Made by a program: the position numbers and the translations under genes. This document shows positions 21,436 to 30,349 of a stretch of DNA of 64,000 nucleotides, one piece after another. The notes under the pieces are model-generated. The model saw only the letters and a list, made by a program, of their open reading frames with translations, was not told the DNA's origin and did no database searches. Position 1 is the stretch's first letter, and the number at the start of each line of letters is the position of its first letter. This DNA is from a bacterium (GTDB taxonomy: Bacteria; Elusimicrobiota; Elusimicrobia; UBA1565; UBA9628), in the NCBI GenBank assembly GCA_021782205.1, contig JAJXVH010000001.1:1-64000 (forward strand), read 5' to 3'.

Positions 21436-22040
21436 TTCGCGCTGTACTCCCCGGACAGATACACGCTCTGGTTGATCCAGGCGAAGCCGCCGGAGACGTA
21501 TTGATTGATGAAAACGTTGCCGGAGAGCTGGGCGTTGCCGACGTAGCGGCCGCCGTTGTAGACCGCGCCGCTGCCGTTGAGAAACACGTTGCCGGAGACG
21601 AAGCCCGCGCCGTTCTGACAGCTGCCGTTGAGGAAGACGGTGCCGGAGACGGGAATGCTTCCCGCGCCGCCGTCGCCGGTGGTGATCTGCACGTTGGCGC
21701 TGAGGTTGATCCAGCCGCTCATGCTGCCCATGCCGGCGGGCCCTCCGGAGCACTGAAGAAAGCCGTTTCCGGTCACGTTCACGTAGCCGGAGAGCGGGCC
21801 GGACGCCGTGCCCGCGGTCATCGTCGCGCCCAGCGGGTCGGCCTTCACCGGCAGCGCGGAATGCACGGGGCCCGCGGCCGCGGCCGGCGGTGCGACGGGA
21901 GCGGCCGGGGCGGCGGCGTTGACGCCGAGGCCCGCGGCCAGCGCTGCGGCATGATCGATCAGCACGGCCGCGGACGGCGCGGCGGACGCGGCGGCGGCGA
22001 GGAAAGTGGCGGCAAGGGCGATTGAGAGGTGTTTGATCAT
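21432..22040 (-). CDS. secreted repeat protein of unknown function
   Basis: 202 residues. Signal peptide at 1-20 (MIKHLSIALAATFLAAAASA), then a Pro/Ala-rich linker to about residue 65. From about 80 onward there are imperfect strand-turn repeats, such as VSGTVFLNGS, VSGNVFLNGS, LSGNVFINQY and VYLSGEYSAN, each about 20-25 residues apart with conserved Ser-Gly and Asn-Gly turns. The pattern suggests a beta-solenoid or filament-like surface protein, but no family is recognised. Two cysteines occur in the repeats. It appears monocistronic with a leaderless-type promoter. Confidence 0.68.
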   Translation of the reverse strand: MIKHLSIALAATFLAAAASAAPSAAVLIDHAAALAAGLGVNAAAPAAPVAPPAAAAGPVHSALPVKADPLGATMTAGTASGPLSGYVNVTGNGFLQCSGGPAGMGSMSGWINLSANVQITTGDGGAGSIPVSGTVFLNGSCQNGAGFVSGNVFLNGSGAVYNGGRYVGNAQLSGNVFINQYVSGGFAWINQSVYLSGEYSAN

Positions 22041-22046
22041 GAAGTT

Positions 22047-22052
22047 ATTTTA
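22047..22052 (-). promoter_or_regulatory. -10 element 6 nt before the secreted repeat protein
   Basis: TAAAAT (22052-22047, minus strand) ends six bases before the ATG at 22040, with no room for a ribosome-binding site if transcription starts 6-8 nt downstream. No convincing -35 hexamer was found. Confidence 0.45.
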
Positions 22053-22081
22053 CCCTAAAGTCCTAGTAAAATGACAGGCCG

Positions 22082-22954
22082 TTAGGGCCAATCGGCAGGA
22101 ATGTCGAGGCGGCGGCGCAGATCGCCGCGCATCGCGGCGAAGCAGGCGCGCACGGAACCCGGCGCGGACGAAGGCAGGCGAAAAAAATCACCCTGTCTTT
22201 CCCAGCCTTTGCGCGCCTGGCCGCGCGCGGCGTAATCGTAATAGAGCGACAGCGCCAAGCCCAGGTATTCCCCCGCGTTCTTCTGCAGGTCGCCGCGCAG
22301 ACGTTCGAGCGCGGCTTCCTTGCGTGCGATCTCCTCGTCGAACAGCCTCGGATGGAGGCCGGTGACCTCGACGAACTTTCCGCGGGACGCGGCGTAGAGC
22401 CGCGTGCGAAACGCCGTCTGCGAGATCGTGCCGAAGCCGGAGCAGCCGACGGACAAGAAGCGCCCGAGCGGGAGGTCACGCGAGAAGATCAAAACGCGGC
22501 CGTCGTCCTGCGCGAAGCGGCCTTCGGAAAAAGAGGCCGCGCGCGTGAAGCGGAAATTTTTATACCGCAAGAGCTCCAAGCTGGACGCGTTCAGCGCGGG
22601 GATGGTCGCGTGATAGGCGATGATGCGCGAGCCGTCGCCGAGCAGATCGTGGAAGCCTCGGCCGGCCGGCGTGATATCGAGCTCCAGCCGGTCTCCGCGC
22701 CCGGGATGGGTATAGCCCAGGTAAGCCGCCGAGCTCACGACGACGTAGGCTTCCAGGCGGTCTCCGGCTCCCGCAGTCGATGCGTAGACCGCGACGGCGA
22801 CGGGAAGACCCCCCACATCGTGGGCGACGCGCTCTTTCAGGGAGTATCCGCGTTCGGCCCACGTCCGGGCCTTCGCCTCTAGCGGGTCGGCGGCGCGGGC
22901 GGACGCCGCGGCGGCGCACAACACGGCGCAGAGAAAGGCGGCGGCCCGGGTCAT
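22082..22954 (-). CDS. secreted protein of unknown function
   Basis: 290 residues from the ATG at 22954. Signal peptide at 1-21 (ALCAAAASARAAD...). The mature protein is mixed alpha/beta with an Arg/Leu-rich helical segment near 205-245 (EEIARKEAALERLRGDLQKN) and no known catalytic motif. Its start overlaps the asd stop as ATGA, so it is the last gene of the parA-parB-asd operon. The much longer in-frame reading upstream runs through asd in the wrong frame. Confidence 0.68.
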   Translation of the reverse strand: MTRAAAFLCAVLCAAAASARAADPLEAKARTWAERGYSLKERVAHDVGGLPVAVAVYASTAGAGDRLEAYVVVSSAAYLGYTHPGRGDRLELDITPAGRGFHDLLGDGSRIIAYHATIPALNASSLELLRYKNFRFTRAASFSEGRFAQDDGRVLIFSRDLPLGRFLSVGCSGFGTISQTAFRTRLYAASRGKFVEVTGLHPRLFDEEIARKEAALERLRGDLQKNAGEYLGLALSLYYDYAARGQARKGWERQGDFFRLPSSAPGSVRACFAAMRGDLRRRLDIPADWP

Positions 22955-24003
22955 CGCGGCACAAGCCAGCGGCGGCGCAGCAACTCCTCGGCGACCTGCA
23001 CGGAGTTGAGCGCCGCGCCTTTCAGCAGATTGTCGGAGACGATCCAAAGTGCGATCTCGCGCGGCCCGGTTCCTTGTCTCACGCGCCCGGCATAGACGGG
23101 ATCCGTGCCCCCCGCCGCGCGCGGCGTTGGATAGTCGCCGGCTTCTGATAGGACAAGTCCCGGCGTCTTGGCCAGAATCGCGCGTGCGCGAGCGACGGAC
23201 ACGGGGCGGGCCAGCGTGAGCCACGCGGCCAGCGCGTGGCCCCGGATCGTCGGTACGCGCACCGCGGTGACCGACGCGCGCAGGCGCGGCGCCGACCAAA
23301 TTTTTCTGAGCTCGTCGCGGACCTTGTTTTCCTCCCCGCTGTAGCCGTCCGCGCCCAGGCGGCCGACCTGCGGCACGACGTTGAAAGCGATCGCGCGCGG
23401 CAGCGCCGAGGCGCGTCCCGGACCCAGGGATGGGGCCCTTCCGTCGGAGAGCAGTTTCGTTCGCGCCAGCGCCCGAGCCTGGGTGAACAGTTCGCCCAGC
23501 GCCGCTTTTCCCGCGCCGGAGACGGCTTGGTATGACGCGACGCGCGCCTCGCGCACGCCGAACTCGCGGTGCAGGCGGCCGGCGGCGACGGCCAGGCCCG
23601 TCATCGTGCAGTTCGGTCCGGCGATCAGTCGTGCGTCGCGGCGCAGGGCGGCCGCGTTGACCTCCGGGATGACCAGGGGCACGCGCGGGTCCTGGCGGAA
23701 GGCGGCGCTGTCGTCGATAGTCCATACGCCGGCCGCGGCCAGGCGCGGGGCCAGCGTCCGGGCGACTTCATCGGAACTCACCAGGAAGGCGATGTCGCAG
23801 GATGAAAGCGCCAAAAAATCCACCGCCGGAGCAGGCAGGCTTCGACCCCGAAAGCGTGCGGCGGCACCCGCGCGACCCGACGAGAATGGGAGCAGTTGCG
23901 CGACGGGAAAGCGGCGATTTTCAAGCAGCCGCAGAAGTTCGCGGCCCACCATGCCGGTGGCTCCGACCATGCCGACGACGAGACCTCTATGGCTGGGGCG
24001 CAT
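22951..24003 (-). CDS. asd: aspartate-semialdehyde dehydrogenase
   Basis: Makes aspartate semialdehyde for lysine, threonine, methionine and diaminopimelate. 350 residues from the ATG at 24003. NADP-binding motif VGATGMVGRELLRLLE sits at 12-27. The catalytic cysteine is in IAGPNCTMTG and the catalytic histidine in RVPTIRGHALAAW. The start overlaps the preceding gene by 17 nt. An in-frame extension to 24156 overlaps that gene much further and is rejected. The residue before the active-site pair is Gly-Pro rather than the common Asn-Pro. Confidence 0.9.
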   Translation of the reverse strand: MRPSHRGLVVGMVGATGMVGRELLRLLENRRFPVAQLLPFSSGRAGAAARFRGRSLPAPAVDFLALSSCDIAFLVSSDEVARTLAPRLAAAGVWTIDDSAAFRQDPRVPLVIPEVNAAALRRDARLIAGPNCTMTGLAVAAGRLHREFGVREARVASYQAVSGAGKAALGELFTQARALARTKLLSDGRAPSLGPGRASALPRAIAFNVVPQVGRLGADGYSGEENKVRDELRKIWSAPRLRASVTAVRVPTIRGHALAAWLTLARPVSVARARAILAKTPGLVLSEAGDYPTPRAAGGTDPVYAGRVRQGTGPREIALWIVSDNLLKGAALNSVQVAEELLRRRWLVPR

Positions 24004-25000
24004 AAGGGATGATGGCCGGATCGGAGTAGCCGATGGCTCCGGAAATGTCGCGCGCCGCACCGCGCAGGTACATGCCGGGCGCGAGCGCATGCTCCAACGG
24101 CAGAGCGAAGACGTAGGGCGGACGCCGCTGATAGCGCGAAACGCGCTCCCAGTCAAGGCGGTCGCGCGAGGACTCCACCCACGCCTCGGTGACGTCCTCG
24201 CCGGCGGCGGAGAAGCGGACCAAGGCGCGGTGTCCGGCGCGGGCGAGAGTGAGGTCGTCGACGGTCACGGCGGGTTCATCGGGCGCAGGGGGGACCAACT
24301 TGATGGCGATGGCTGGGGCGATGTTGCTGATCGGGGTTTCCAGCGATAGCGCGGGCGATCTTGGCGGCACGCCCAGAATCGAACGGTTATTCCAGGCCCG
24401 CGTGTGGCCGGAGTCGTCGGGTGCGTCGGCCGCCGCAAGTATGGGCGCGCTGGACGCGGAAACAAAGTAGTCCGTTGGAGACCAAACCACGAGGTAGTTC
24501 GCTACGGTGGAGCTGACCAAGGAAAGCGGCACCTCCGCCCAGAACCATTCGGCGGCACCGATGCCGTCCACGCGGTCTTGTGGGTCGGCCTCCGCAGGGA
24601 TATCGGAGGTCTCGGCCAGAAAAAAGCTCTGCTCGGAGCTCCATGCCGGCGTTTGCGATAGCCCGATGTATACTTTTCCGGGAATGATTTCGCGTAGCCA
24701 GGGCTTGTCTGGATTCGGGCGCGTCTTAGCGCGGCCGATCTTGGCGCCAATGAACGCGCGCTGGAACTCGCCCGGAGGCGCCGGGGGTAGCTTCACGATC
24801 CAGGCGTTGTTGAAGCCGATGTACCAGTTCGCGTCGGGACCACCGTCGGCGAAGCGCGTGTATTCATGGACGGTCGGGGCGAGCGTCAAATAGGTCGGAA
24901 CCACGACGCTGGTCGACAATGCCGGTGGTAGCCCGTCGGCGGGGAGCGCGCGCGCTGGCGCCGCCCCAGAAATGAGCGAGGAAATTAATAAAAAAATCAT
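23987..25000 (-). CDS. secreted protein of unknown function
   Basis: 337 residues. A short signal peptide (MIFLLISSLISGAAPARA, 1-18) precedes a beta-rich mature protein with many Trp and Pro residues. The last 90 residues (VTVDDLTLARAGHRALVRFS onward) look like a fibronectin type III-like module, judged only by its strand pattern. The start shares its A with the parB stop (TAATG), so expression is tied to parAB. No family recognised. Confidence 0.66.
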   Translation of the reverse strand: MIFLLISSLISGAAPARALPADGLPPALSTSVVVPTYLTLAPTVHEYTRFADGGPDANWYIGFNNAWIVKLPPAPPGEFQRAFIGAKIGRAKTRPNPDKPWLREIIPGKVYIGLSQTPAWSSEQSFFLAETSDIPAEADPQDRVDGIGAAEWFWAEVPLSLVSSTVANYLVVWSPTDYFVSASSAPILAAADAPDDSGHTRAWNNRSILGVPPRSPALSLETPISNIAPAIAIKLVPPAPDEPAVTVDDLTLARAGHRALVRFSAAGEDVTEAWVESSRDRLDWERVSRYQRRPPYVFALPLEHALAPGMYLRGAARDISGAIGYSDPAIIPYAPQP

Positions 25001-25899
25001 TATTTTTTAATGATTTTTATGATTCTATCGAAGTCGTCGAAGCTGAAGTAGTGAATGGTCAGGGAGCCCTTGGCGGGATTTTTCCGCGTACGGATTTCCA
25101 CCTTCGTCCCCAAGAGATGCTGAAGTGATTCTTCCAGAGCGACCAGGTCGGCCGACTTCGGGACAAGAGCTGGCCGCACGAGTTTCGGCTCAACGGGAAT
25201 GTCTCCCGACTCGATTTGCTTGGCAAGGGTCTCCGTCTCTCGAACCGATAACTTTTCTTCCGTGATCTTTAAAAAAGCTTCATGGCGGCGGATCGGATCC
25301 GTGATGGTCAGCAGGGCGCGGCCGTGCCCTTCACTGATCTGGCCGAATTGAAGAGACTTTTGAATTTCCTCGGACAGTTCCAGCAGCCGCAATGTGTTCG
25401 AAATGCCGGATTTTGATTTTCCCACTTCTTGGCCTAGTTCCGATTGATTGATGCCGAATTCCTTCATCAGGCGCAAATAGCCAAGAGCCACTTCGATAGG
25501 ATTGAGGTCCTCACGCTGAAGATTCTCGATGAGCGCGATAGCCATGCGCTGCTGATCATCCTTGGGCGTTCGCACCACGACTTCAATTTCATTGAATCCG
25601 GCCAATTGAGTCGCGCGCCAACGGCGCTCGCCGGCGATCAATTCGTAAGAGCGAGTTGTGGCGTCGTATGAAACGACGATGGGTTGAGCAAGGCCATGCT
25701 GTTTTATCGAAGAGGCGAGCTCGCTCAACGCCGCTGAATCAAAATGGCGTCGGGGTTGTAAATGGTTCGGACGGACTTTATCGATGGGCACCTTGAGCGG
25801 GCGCCCGTCCGATTCAGAACCTGCCGCGTAGAGAGGGCTTTGTGCGGGTGCTTCGGGGATAAGCGCCGAAAGGCCGCGGCCGAGTGCTTTTCTGCTCAT
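25000..25899 (-). CDS. parB: chromosome partitioning protein ParB
   Basis: CTPase/DNA-binding protein that loads at parS and spreads. 299 residues. The N-terminal ParB domain includes RPNHLQPRRHFD and GERRWRATQLAG (the box II GERRxRA motif). The central helix-turn-helix region is NQSELGQEVGKSKSGISNTLRLLEL. The C-terminal dimerisation segment ends in a Lys-rich IIKIIKK. It overlaps parA as ATGA. Base composition is lower in GC than neighbouring genes. Confidence 0.96.
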   Translation of the reverse strand: MSRKALGRGLSALIPEAPAQSPLYAAGSESDGRPLKVPIDKVRPNHLQPRRHFDSAALSELASSIKQHGLAQPIVVSYDATTRSYELIAGERRWRATQLAGFNEIEVVVRTPKDDQQRMAIALIENLQREDLNPIEVALGYLRLMKEFGINQSELGQEVGKSKSGISNTLRLLELSEEIQKSLQFGQISEGHGRALLTITDPIRRHEAFLKITEEKLSVRETETLAKQIESGDIPVEPKLVRPALVPKSADLVALEESLQHLLGTKVEIRTRKNPAKGSLTIHYFSFDDFDRIIKIIKK

Positions 25900-26714
25900 G
25901 CGGGATTCTCCGTGGATAGTTCATTTTCAGTCAGTTGCGGGGGTTGTGCCATGCCGCGCCGCGCGAGAAATTCACGTGCGAAATTGAGATATGCTTCCGC
26001 ACCACGGGACTTCGGGTCATACTGAAAAATGCTTTGGCCAAACCCGGGCGCTTCAGCCAATCGAATATTACGGGGTATGATCGACTGGAACATTTTTGGC
26101 CCAAAAAAGCGCATGACTTCGTCTTTGACTTGATTCGAGAGGGTCATGCGTGAGTCAAACATGGTGAGTACCCCCCCTTCGATTTCTAGGCGCGTATTCA
26201 GAGCATTCTTCACTTTATCCACAGCGCTTGTGAATTGTGCCAATCCCTCCATGGAGTAGTATTCTCCTTGAATGGGTATGATAATCCGGTCTGCCGCGTT
26301 GAGCGCATTCACCGTCAAAAGGCCAAGTGATGGGGGACAATCGACAATTATGAACTTAAACCGTTGTTTAACGGCCGAGACGGCTCCCTTAAGGCGGCTT
26401 TCTCTGGCTAAAGCCGAAACTAGCTCAATTTCGGCACCAGCAAGGTCATTGTTCGCCCCAGAGACGTGGAGTTTATTAAGCTTGGTTTCTTTGATGGTCT
26501 TTTCAAGTGGGAGAAGGTCGACAAGAACATCGTATAGGTTTGGATCGTATTCCCGCTTATCAAAGCCAAGACCCGATGTGGCATTTCCTTGTGGGTCCAT
26601 GTCTATAAGTAAAGTTTCGTGGCCAAGTGTGGCCAGGGCTGCCGCCAAAGATACGGCCGTGGTGGTTTTCCCCACCCCACCTTTTTGATTCGCGATCGCT
26701 ATGATTTCGCCCAT
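25896..26714 (-). CDS. parA: chromosome partitioning ATPase ParA/Soj
   Basis: Deviant Walker ATPase that moves origins with ParB. The ATG at 26714 gives 272 residues; an in-frame TTG three codons upstream is the alternative. Deviant Walker A KGGVGKTTT occurs at about 11-19, and LIDMDPQGNATSGLG and IIVDCPPSLG follow. Its promoter and a parS-like palindrome are directly upstream. Confidence 0.96.
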   Translation of the reverse strand: MGEIIAIANQKGGVGKTTTAVSLAAALATLGHETLLIDMDPQGNATSGLGFDKREYDPNLYDVLVDLLPLEKTIKETKLNKLHVSGANNDLAGAEIELVSALARESRLKGAVSAVKQRFKFIIVDCPPSLGLLTVNALNAADRIIIPIQGEYYSMEGLAQFTSAVDKVKNALNTRLEIEGGVLTMFDSRMTLSNQVKDEVMRFFGPKMFQSIIPRNIRLAEAPGFGQSIFQYDPKSRGAEAYLNFAREFLARRGMAQPPQLTENELSTENPA

Positions 26715-26753
26715 AAAGTTCAAACGTGAAAACTTTTCCTCGAAACAAAGACT

Positions 26754-26769
26754 GTTTTCACGTGAAAAC
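26754..26769. promoter_or_regulatory. parS: parS-like palindrome in the parAB promoter
   Basis: GTTTTCACGTGAAAAC is a perfect 16-bp palindrome whose central 12 bases equal the core of the parS consensus (TTTCACGTGAAA). A half-matching copy, with the same right half, lies at 26718-26733 next to the parA start. The palindrome covers the predicted parA transcription start, so it could serve both as centromere and as autorepression operator. Confidence 0.65.
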
Positions 26770-26771
26770 TG

Positions 26772-26800
26772 ACTTTAGCAGGTTGTTGTCACGATGTCAA
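26772..26800 (-). promoter_or_regulatory. parA-parB promoter
   Basis: Minus-strand TTGACA (26800-26795), 17-bp spacer, TAAAGT (26777-26772). The expected start near 26765 falls inside the parS-like palindrome, leaving a leader of about 50 nt before parA. Confidence 0.65.
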
Positions 26801-26891
26801 GCCAAAACCTGAATCCATATATAATTGTATAACACCGTTAAATACTATATTGCATCGTTTGTTGTCATTAATCGTCGTGTGCGCGTCAGGC

Positions 26892-26920
26892 TGGACAGCG
26901 CGGCGTCGTTTTCTTACACT
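26892..26920 (+). promoter_or_regulatory. leaderless-type promoter of the glutamine synthetase gene
   Basis: TGGACA (26892-26897), 17-bp spacer, TACACT (26915-26920), then exactly 6 nt to the ATG at 26927. Transcription would start at or within a base or two of the start codon. Confidence 0.6.
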
Positions 26921-26926
26921 CAAGCC

Positions 26927-28285
26927 ATGACCGACAACAATAGAGCGCAGGCGCTTTTTCTAGGCGAGATCAAGAAGGGACACCTTCACACGGTGATCGT
27001 CGCCATGCCCGACATGCAAGGCCGTCTTGTTGGCAAGCGCATGACCGCGCGCCATTTTGCGGCGGCGGTGGCCGCCCATGGTACGCACGCCTGCGCGTAT
27101 CTTTTGACGGTCGACATGGAAATGGAGCCCATCCCCGGTTTCGCGCTCACCAGTTGGTCCAAGGGCTATCAAGATTTCACCCTCGCGCCGGATTATGCCA
27201 CGTGGCGCGCCTTGCCTTGGCAGCCCGGAACCGCGTTGGTTCTGGCGGACGCCGTCGACGAATCTCTCGGCCCGGTCAAGGTCGCGCCGCGCCAGGTGCT
27301 CAAAGACCAGGTGTCCCGCGCGAAAGCGCGCGGGTTCTCGTTGAAGATGGCCTCGGAGTTGGAGTTCTATCTGTTCCGCGAGACGTATGAGAGCGCGCAG
27401 AAAAAAAACTGGACCGCGTTGGAGCATCACGGGACTTATATCGAGGACTATCACATTCTGCAAGGCACGCGCGAGGAGCATGTGATCGGCGAGATCCGCA
27501 ATCAGATGGAGGCCGCCGGCATCCCCGTCGAATGCTCGAAAGGCGAGTGGGGCCCCGGTCAGCACGAGATCAACCTGGAGTACTCCACGCCGGTGGACAT
27601 GGCCGACCGCCACGTCGTCTACAAGCACGGCGCCAAGGAGATCGCCATGCAGAAAGGCTGCGCGCTGACCTTCATGGCGAAGTTCGACTCGCGCCTGGCC
27701 GGCTCTTCTTGCCACATCCACGCCAGCCTTTGGGACGCGGCCGGGAAAAAATCCGCGTTCTGGGAGGGGGGCAAGCCCACCAACAATTTCCGCTGGTTCC
27801 TGGGCGGGACCATGGCACTGGCTCGGGAGTTCTCCCTGCTGTTCGCGCCGACAACCAACTCCTATAAAAGATATCAGGCCGCGACGTTCGCGCCCACCCG
27901 CATCGCTTGGGCGCGCGACAACCGCACCTGCGGTTTCCGGGTGGTGGGAGAGAGAAACTCCCTGCGCGTCGAAAACCGCATCCCGGGCGCGGACGCCAAT
28001 CCCTATCTGGCCTTCGCCGCGACGATCGCGGCCGGACTGCACGGCCTCCAGCACAAAATCGAGCCGCCGCCCGCGCTGGAGGGCAACGCCTATGAGTCCT
28101 CCGTTCAGCCCGTGCCCAAGACTCTGGCCGAGGCTGTCGCGCTTTTCGAGGGTTCGCGCGCGGCGCGCGCGGCGTTCGGCGAGGAGGTTTTTGCGCATTA
28201 CCTGCACGCCGCCAAGGCGGAACTGGCCGCGCACGACCGCGCCGTCACCGATTGGGAAAAAGGCCGCCTGTTCGAACGCATCTGA
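26927..28285 (+). CDS. glutamine synthetase family protein, PuuA-like
   Basis: ATP-dependent ligase of the glutamine synthetase fold. 452 residues from the ATG at 26927. The core has ASELEFYLF, the metal/glutamate region GPGQHEINLEY, FMAKF...GSSCHIHASLWD, and the C-terminal NSYKRY and NRIPGADANPYLA. These resemble gamma-glutamylpolyamine synthetases and related type-III-like enzymes more than housekeeping GlnA, which is inference. Agmatinase and other polyamine enzymes nearby support a polyamine substrate. It shares its final base with the next gene (TGATG). Confidence 0.82.
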   Translation: MTDNNRAQALFLGEIKKGHLHTVIVAMPDMQGRLVGKRMTARHFAAAVAAHGTHACAYLLTVDMEMEPIPGFALTSWSKGYQDFTLAPDYATWRALPWQPGTALVLADAVDESLGPVKVAPRQVLKDQVSRAKARGFSLKMASELEFYLFRETYESAQKKNWTALEHHGTYIEDYHILQGTREEHVIGEIRNQMEAAGIPVECSKGEWGPGQHEINLEYSTPVDMADRHVVYKHGAKEIAMQKGCALTFMAKFDSRLAGSSCHIHASLWDAAGKKSAFWEGGKPTNNFRWFLGGTMALAREFSLLFAPTTNSYKRYQAATFAPTRIAWARDNRTCGFRVVGERNSLRVENRIPGADANPYLAFAATIAAGLHGLQHKIEPPPALEGNAYESSVQPVPKTLAEAVALFEGSRAARAAFGEEVFAHYLHAAKAELAAHDRAVTDWEKGRLFERI

Positions 28286-29139
28286 TGCGAGAAAAAATCG
28301 TGCCGGAGGCGCGGAAATACGCGGCGTTGTCGGCGTTCGCGCTGGCCGTTCTCGGCGGATGCGCGTCCGCCCCGGCTCTGCCCGACTGGACGTCCCAGCC
28401 CGCGCGCGTGGTCGACAACGGCTACATCGTCTACACCGGCAGCGGCCTGGAGGGCGACCCAGGCGCGGCGCAGCTCGCGGCCGACGGGACGGCCATTCAG
28501 GACCTGGCCAACGAGTGCTCTTTCGTGCCGAAGGGAGCCCGCGTCGAGAACCAGTTCCGGGTTAAAGCGAAGGGCGGCTTCGAGGCCTACGCCAGCGTCG
28601 CCGTCGATTTTCAAACGTGCGAAGAGGCTCAGCAGGCGGTCCAGCCCGCGGACATCAAAAAGCTGGCCAGCGCGCCGTTCACGGATGAGCTGAGGAGGTA
28701 TCAGGAGCTCATCGACAACGCGTCGGAGGTGGTGAGCGCCGGCGGCTCCGCCGAGAATGCGGCCCCGCAATCCGCCCAAAATCCCGCCGCACCCCCGGTC
28801 GTGTCGAACGACGTCGATTTCTTCCTCGCCCGCCAGTACGTGTTTTACCAAAAGCAGGTCGTGATCCTCTCGCCGCCCGGCGCCTACGCGCCCGGCTCCT
28901 ACGAGACCCAGGTCTATCTCCGCAACGTCACGCCGGTGATTCGGCCGATGCAGGTCTACTACGCGCGCAATCCGCGCCTGCGCTCAACGCCGGCGACGTG
29001 GTCGGTTTTCGAGCCCAAGGTTCGGCGGCGCTATCCGCGGGCGTTCCGGACGCCGATCCAGCGCGTGCGCCCGCACATCAGGCCCTACCATCGACCCCTG
29101 AAAAAAGCGCGCCGGCGCCGCTGGCGGCGGCAGCAGTAG
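28285..29139 (+). CDS. lipoprotein of unknown function
   Basis: 284 residues from the ATG at 28285 (TGATG with the glutamine synthetase stop). The lipobox is AVLGGC with the lipidated cysteine at residue 26, so it is membrane-anchored. Residues about 50-110 resemble an LPP20/DUF4384-like fold only faintly (QLAADGTAIQDLANECSF). The C-terminal 60 residues are extremely Arg-rich with many Tyr/Pro (RRRYPRAF... ending RRRRWRRQQ), suggesting binding to a polyanion such as lipopolysaccharide or nucleic acid. Confidence 0.7.
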   Translation: MREKIVPEARKYAALSAFALAVLGGCASAPALPDWTSQPARVVDNGYIVYTGSGLEGDPGAAQLAADGTAIQDLANECSFVPKGARVENQFRVKAKGGFEAYASVAVDFQTCEEAQQAVQPADIKKLASAPFTDELRRYQELIDNASEVVSAGGSAENAAPQSAQNPAAPPVVSNDVDFFLARQYVFYQKQVVILSPPGAYAPGSYETQVYLRNVTPVIRPMQVYYARNPRLRSTPATWSVFEPKVRRRYPRAFRTPIQRVRPHIRPYHRPLKKARRRRWRRQQ

Positions 29140-29145
29140 CGCGGC

Positions 29146-30201
29146 CTAGCCGCGGCGAGGGCGGCACAGACCGCGACTGACGAAGGTCCAGGCGGCCAGC
29201 TTGTAGAGCAGGCGCATGCCCACGTTGGCGTCCCACTCGTCGCGGCCGCCGGGGGCGGGGGCGACTTCCACCAGATCGAAGCCCAGTATGGTGCGGCCCG
29301 AACGTGCCAGCAGGGACAGGATGTGCCCGACCTGGGCCAGGTCCAGACCGCCGGGCACTGGCGTGCCGGTGTGCGGACAGAGCTTAGGATCCAGGCCGTC
29401 GATGTCGAAGGTGATCCAGACCTTGTCGGGAAGGTCCTCGACGATCTCGGCGGCGGTCTGCGACCACGGGTGGCCCTTGAAGCGGCGCTCATCCAGGTCG
29501 CGGTCGAAGAAGACGCGCGCGCGCGGGCCCAGGGCGCGGAGGAACTCGTGCTCCTGCTCGCAGTAATCGCGGATGCCCACCTGCACGATCTTGGAAATGT
29601 TCGGAATGTTCTCCAGGGCGTTGTACATGATCGAGGCGTGGGACCAGGTCAGGCCCTCGTAGGCCACGCGCGTGTCCGAGTGCGCGTCGAAATGCAGGAG
29701 ACCGAACGGACCGTGCGCCTCGGCCGCGGCGCGAAAGGCGCCGTAAGGCACCGAGTGATCGCCGCCGACCACGCCGACGATCTTTCCCGCGCCCAGCAGG
29801 GCTTTGGTCTCCGCGTAGACCCAGCCGTTGAGCGCGCCGCCCAAGTCATTGGCGGTCTTCAGTGCCTTTTGCAGGGCAGGTTTTCCGCCGGTCCGTCCGC
29901 CGGCGCGCAGCACTTTCCGCGCGGCGGACTTCGCTTTTGAGTTCCACGCGCGCACCTGCTTCGATTCCGGCCGCAGAAAAATTCCCGGCTCGTATGGCTT
30001 GATCACGTCGCCGTCGAACAGATCGATCTGCCCGCTGGCCGCCAAGATCGCCGCCGGGCCTTTCGACGTGCCGCCGCCGTAGGACGTCGTCGCCTCCCAC
30101 GGCACGGGCAGCAGCACCAGCGCGGCGTCTTTTTCGCGGTGGGGGAGTCCGAAGATTCCGGCGTCCTCTCCGGGCGCGGCGTTGGGGTCGAAGTCGAGCA
30201 T
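29146..30201 (-). CDS. speB: agmatinase/ureohydrolase family enzyme
   Basis: Binuclear manganese hydrolase of the arginase fold, most likely converting agmatine to putrescine. 351 residues, about 40 more than typical SpeB because of an insert near 88-120. Metal ligands lie in GGDHS, HFDAHSDT and DIDGLDP. Convergent with the upstream lipoprotein gene. Putrescine from this enzyme would feed SpeE at 20.6 kb. Formiminoglutamase or guanidinobutyrase are alternatives within the family. Confidence 0.87.
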   Translation of the reverse strand: MLDFDPNAAPGEDAGIFGLPHREKDAALVLLPVPWEATTSYGGGTSKGPAAILAASGQIDLFDGDVIKPYEPGIFLRPESKQVRAWNSKAKSAARKVLRAGGRTGGKPALQKALKTANDLGGALNGWVYAETKALLGAGKIVGVVGGDHSVPYGAFRAAAEAHGPFGLLHFDAHSDTRVAYEGLTWSHASIMYNALENIPNISKIVQVGIRDYCEQEHEFLRALGPRARVFFDRDLDERRFKGHPWSQTAAEIVEDLPDKVWITFDIDGLDPKLCPHTGTPVPGGLDLAQVGHILSLLARSGRTILGFDLVEVAPAPGGRDEWDANVGMRLLYKLAAWTFVSRGLCRPRRG

Positions 30202-30207
30202 GGGGGG

Positions 30208-30213
30208 ATTTTA
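30208..30213 (-). promoter_or_regulatory. -10 element 6 nt before speB
   Basis: TAAAAT (30213-30208) is followed by six C residues and the ATG at 30201 on the minus strand. The spacing leaves no leader; there is no clear -35 match. Confidence 0.45.
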
Positions 30214-30320
30214 GCAAACCGCCCGTTGCCTTGCCCCGACCTTATCTTATGGGCAAAAGCCATAAACCTGCGCCACTGGTTGCTTTCGGCGGGGCGTATC
30301 ATTTCAGGTTGACGCCAGTT

Positions 30321-30349
30321 TTGACTGCCCAGGGCGGTCCTACTATCAT
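30321..30349 (+). promoter_or_regulatory. candidate promoter of the exonuclease fusion gene
   Basis: TTGACT (30321-30326), 17-bp spacer, TATCAT (30344-30349), 76 nt before the ATG. The intergenic region (30202-30425) is lower in GC than its surroundings and holds no other recognised element. Confidence 0.5.
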
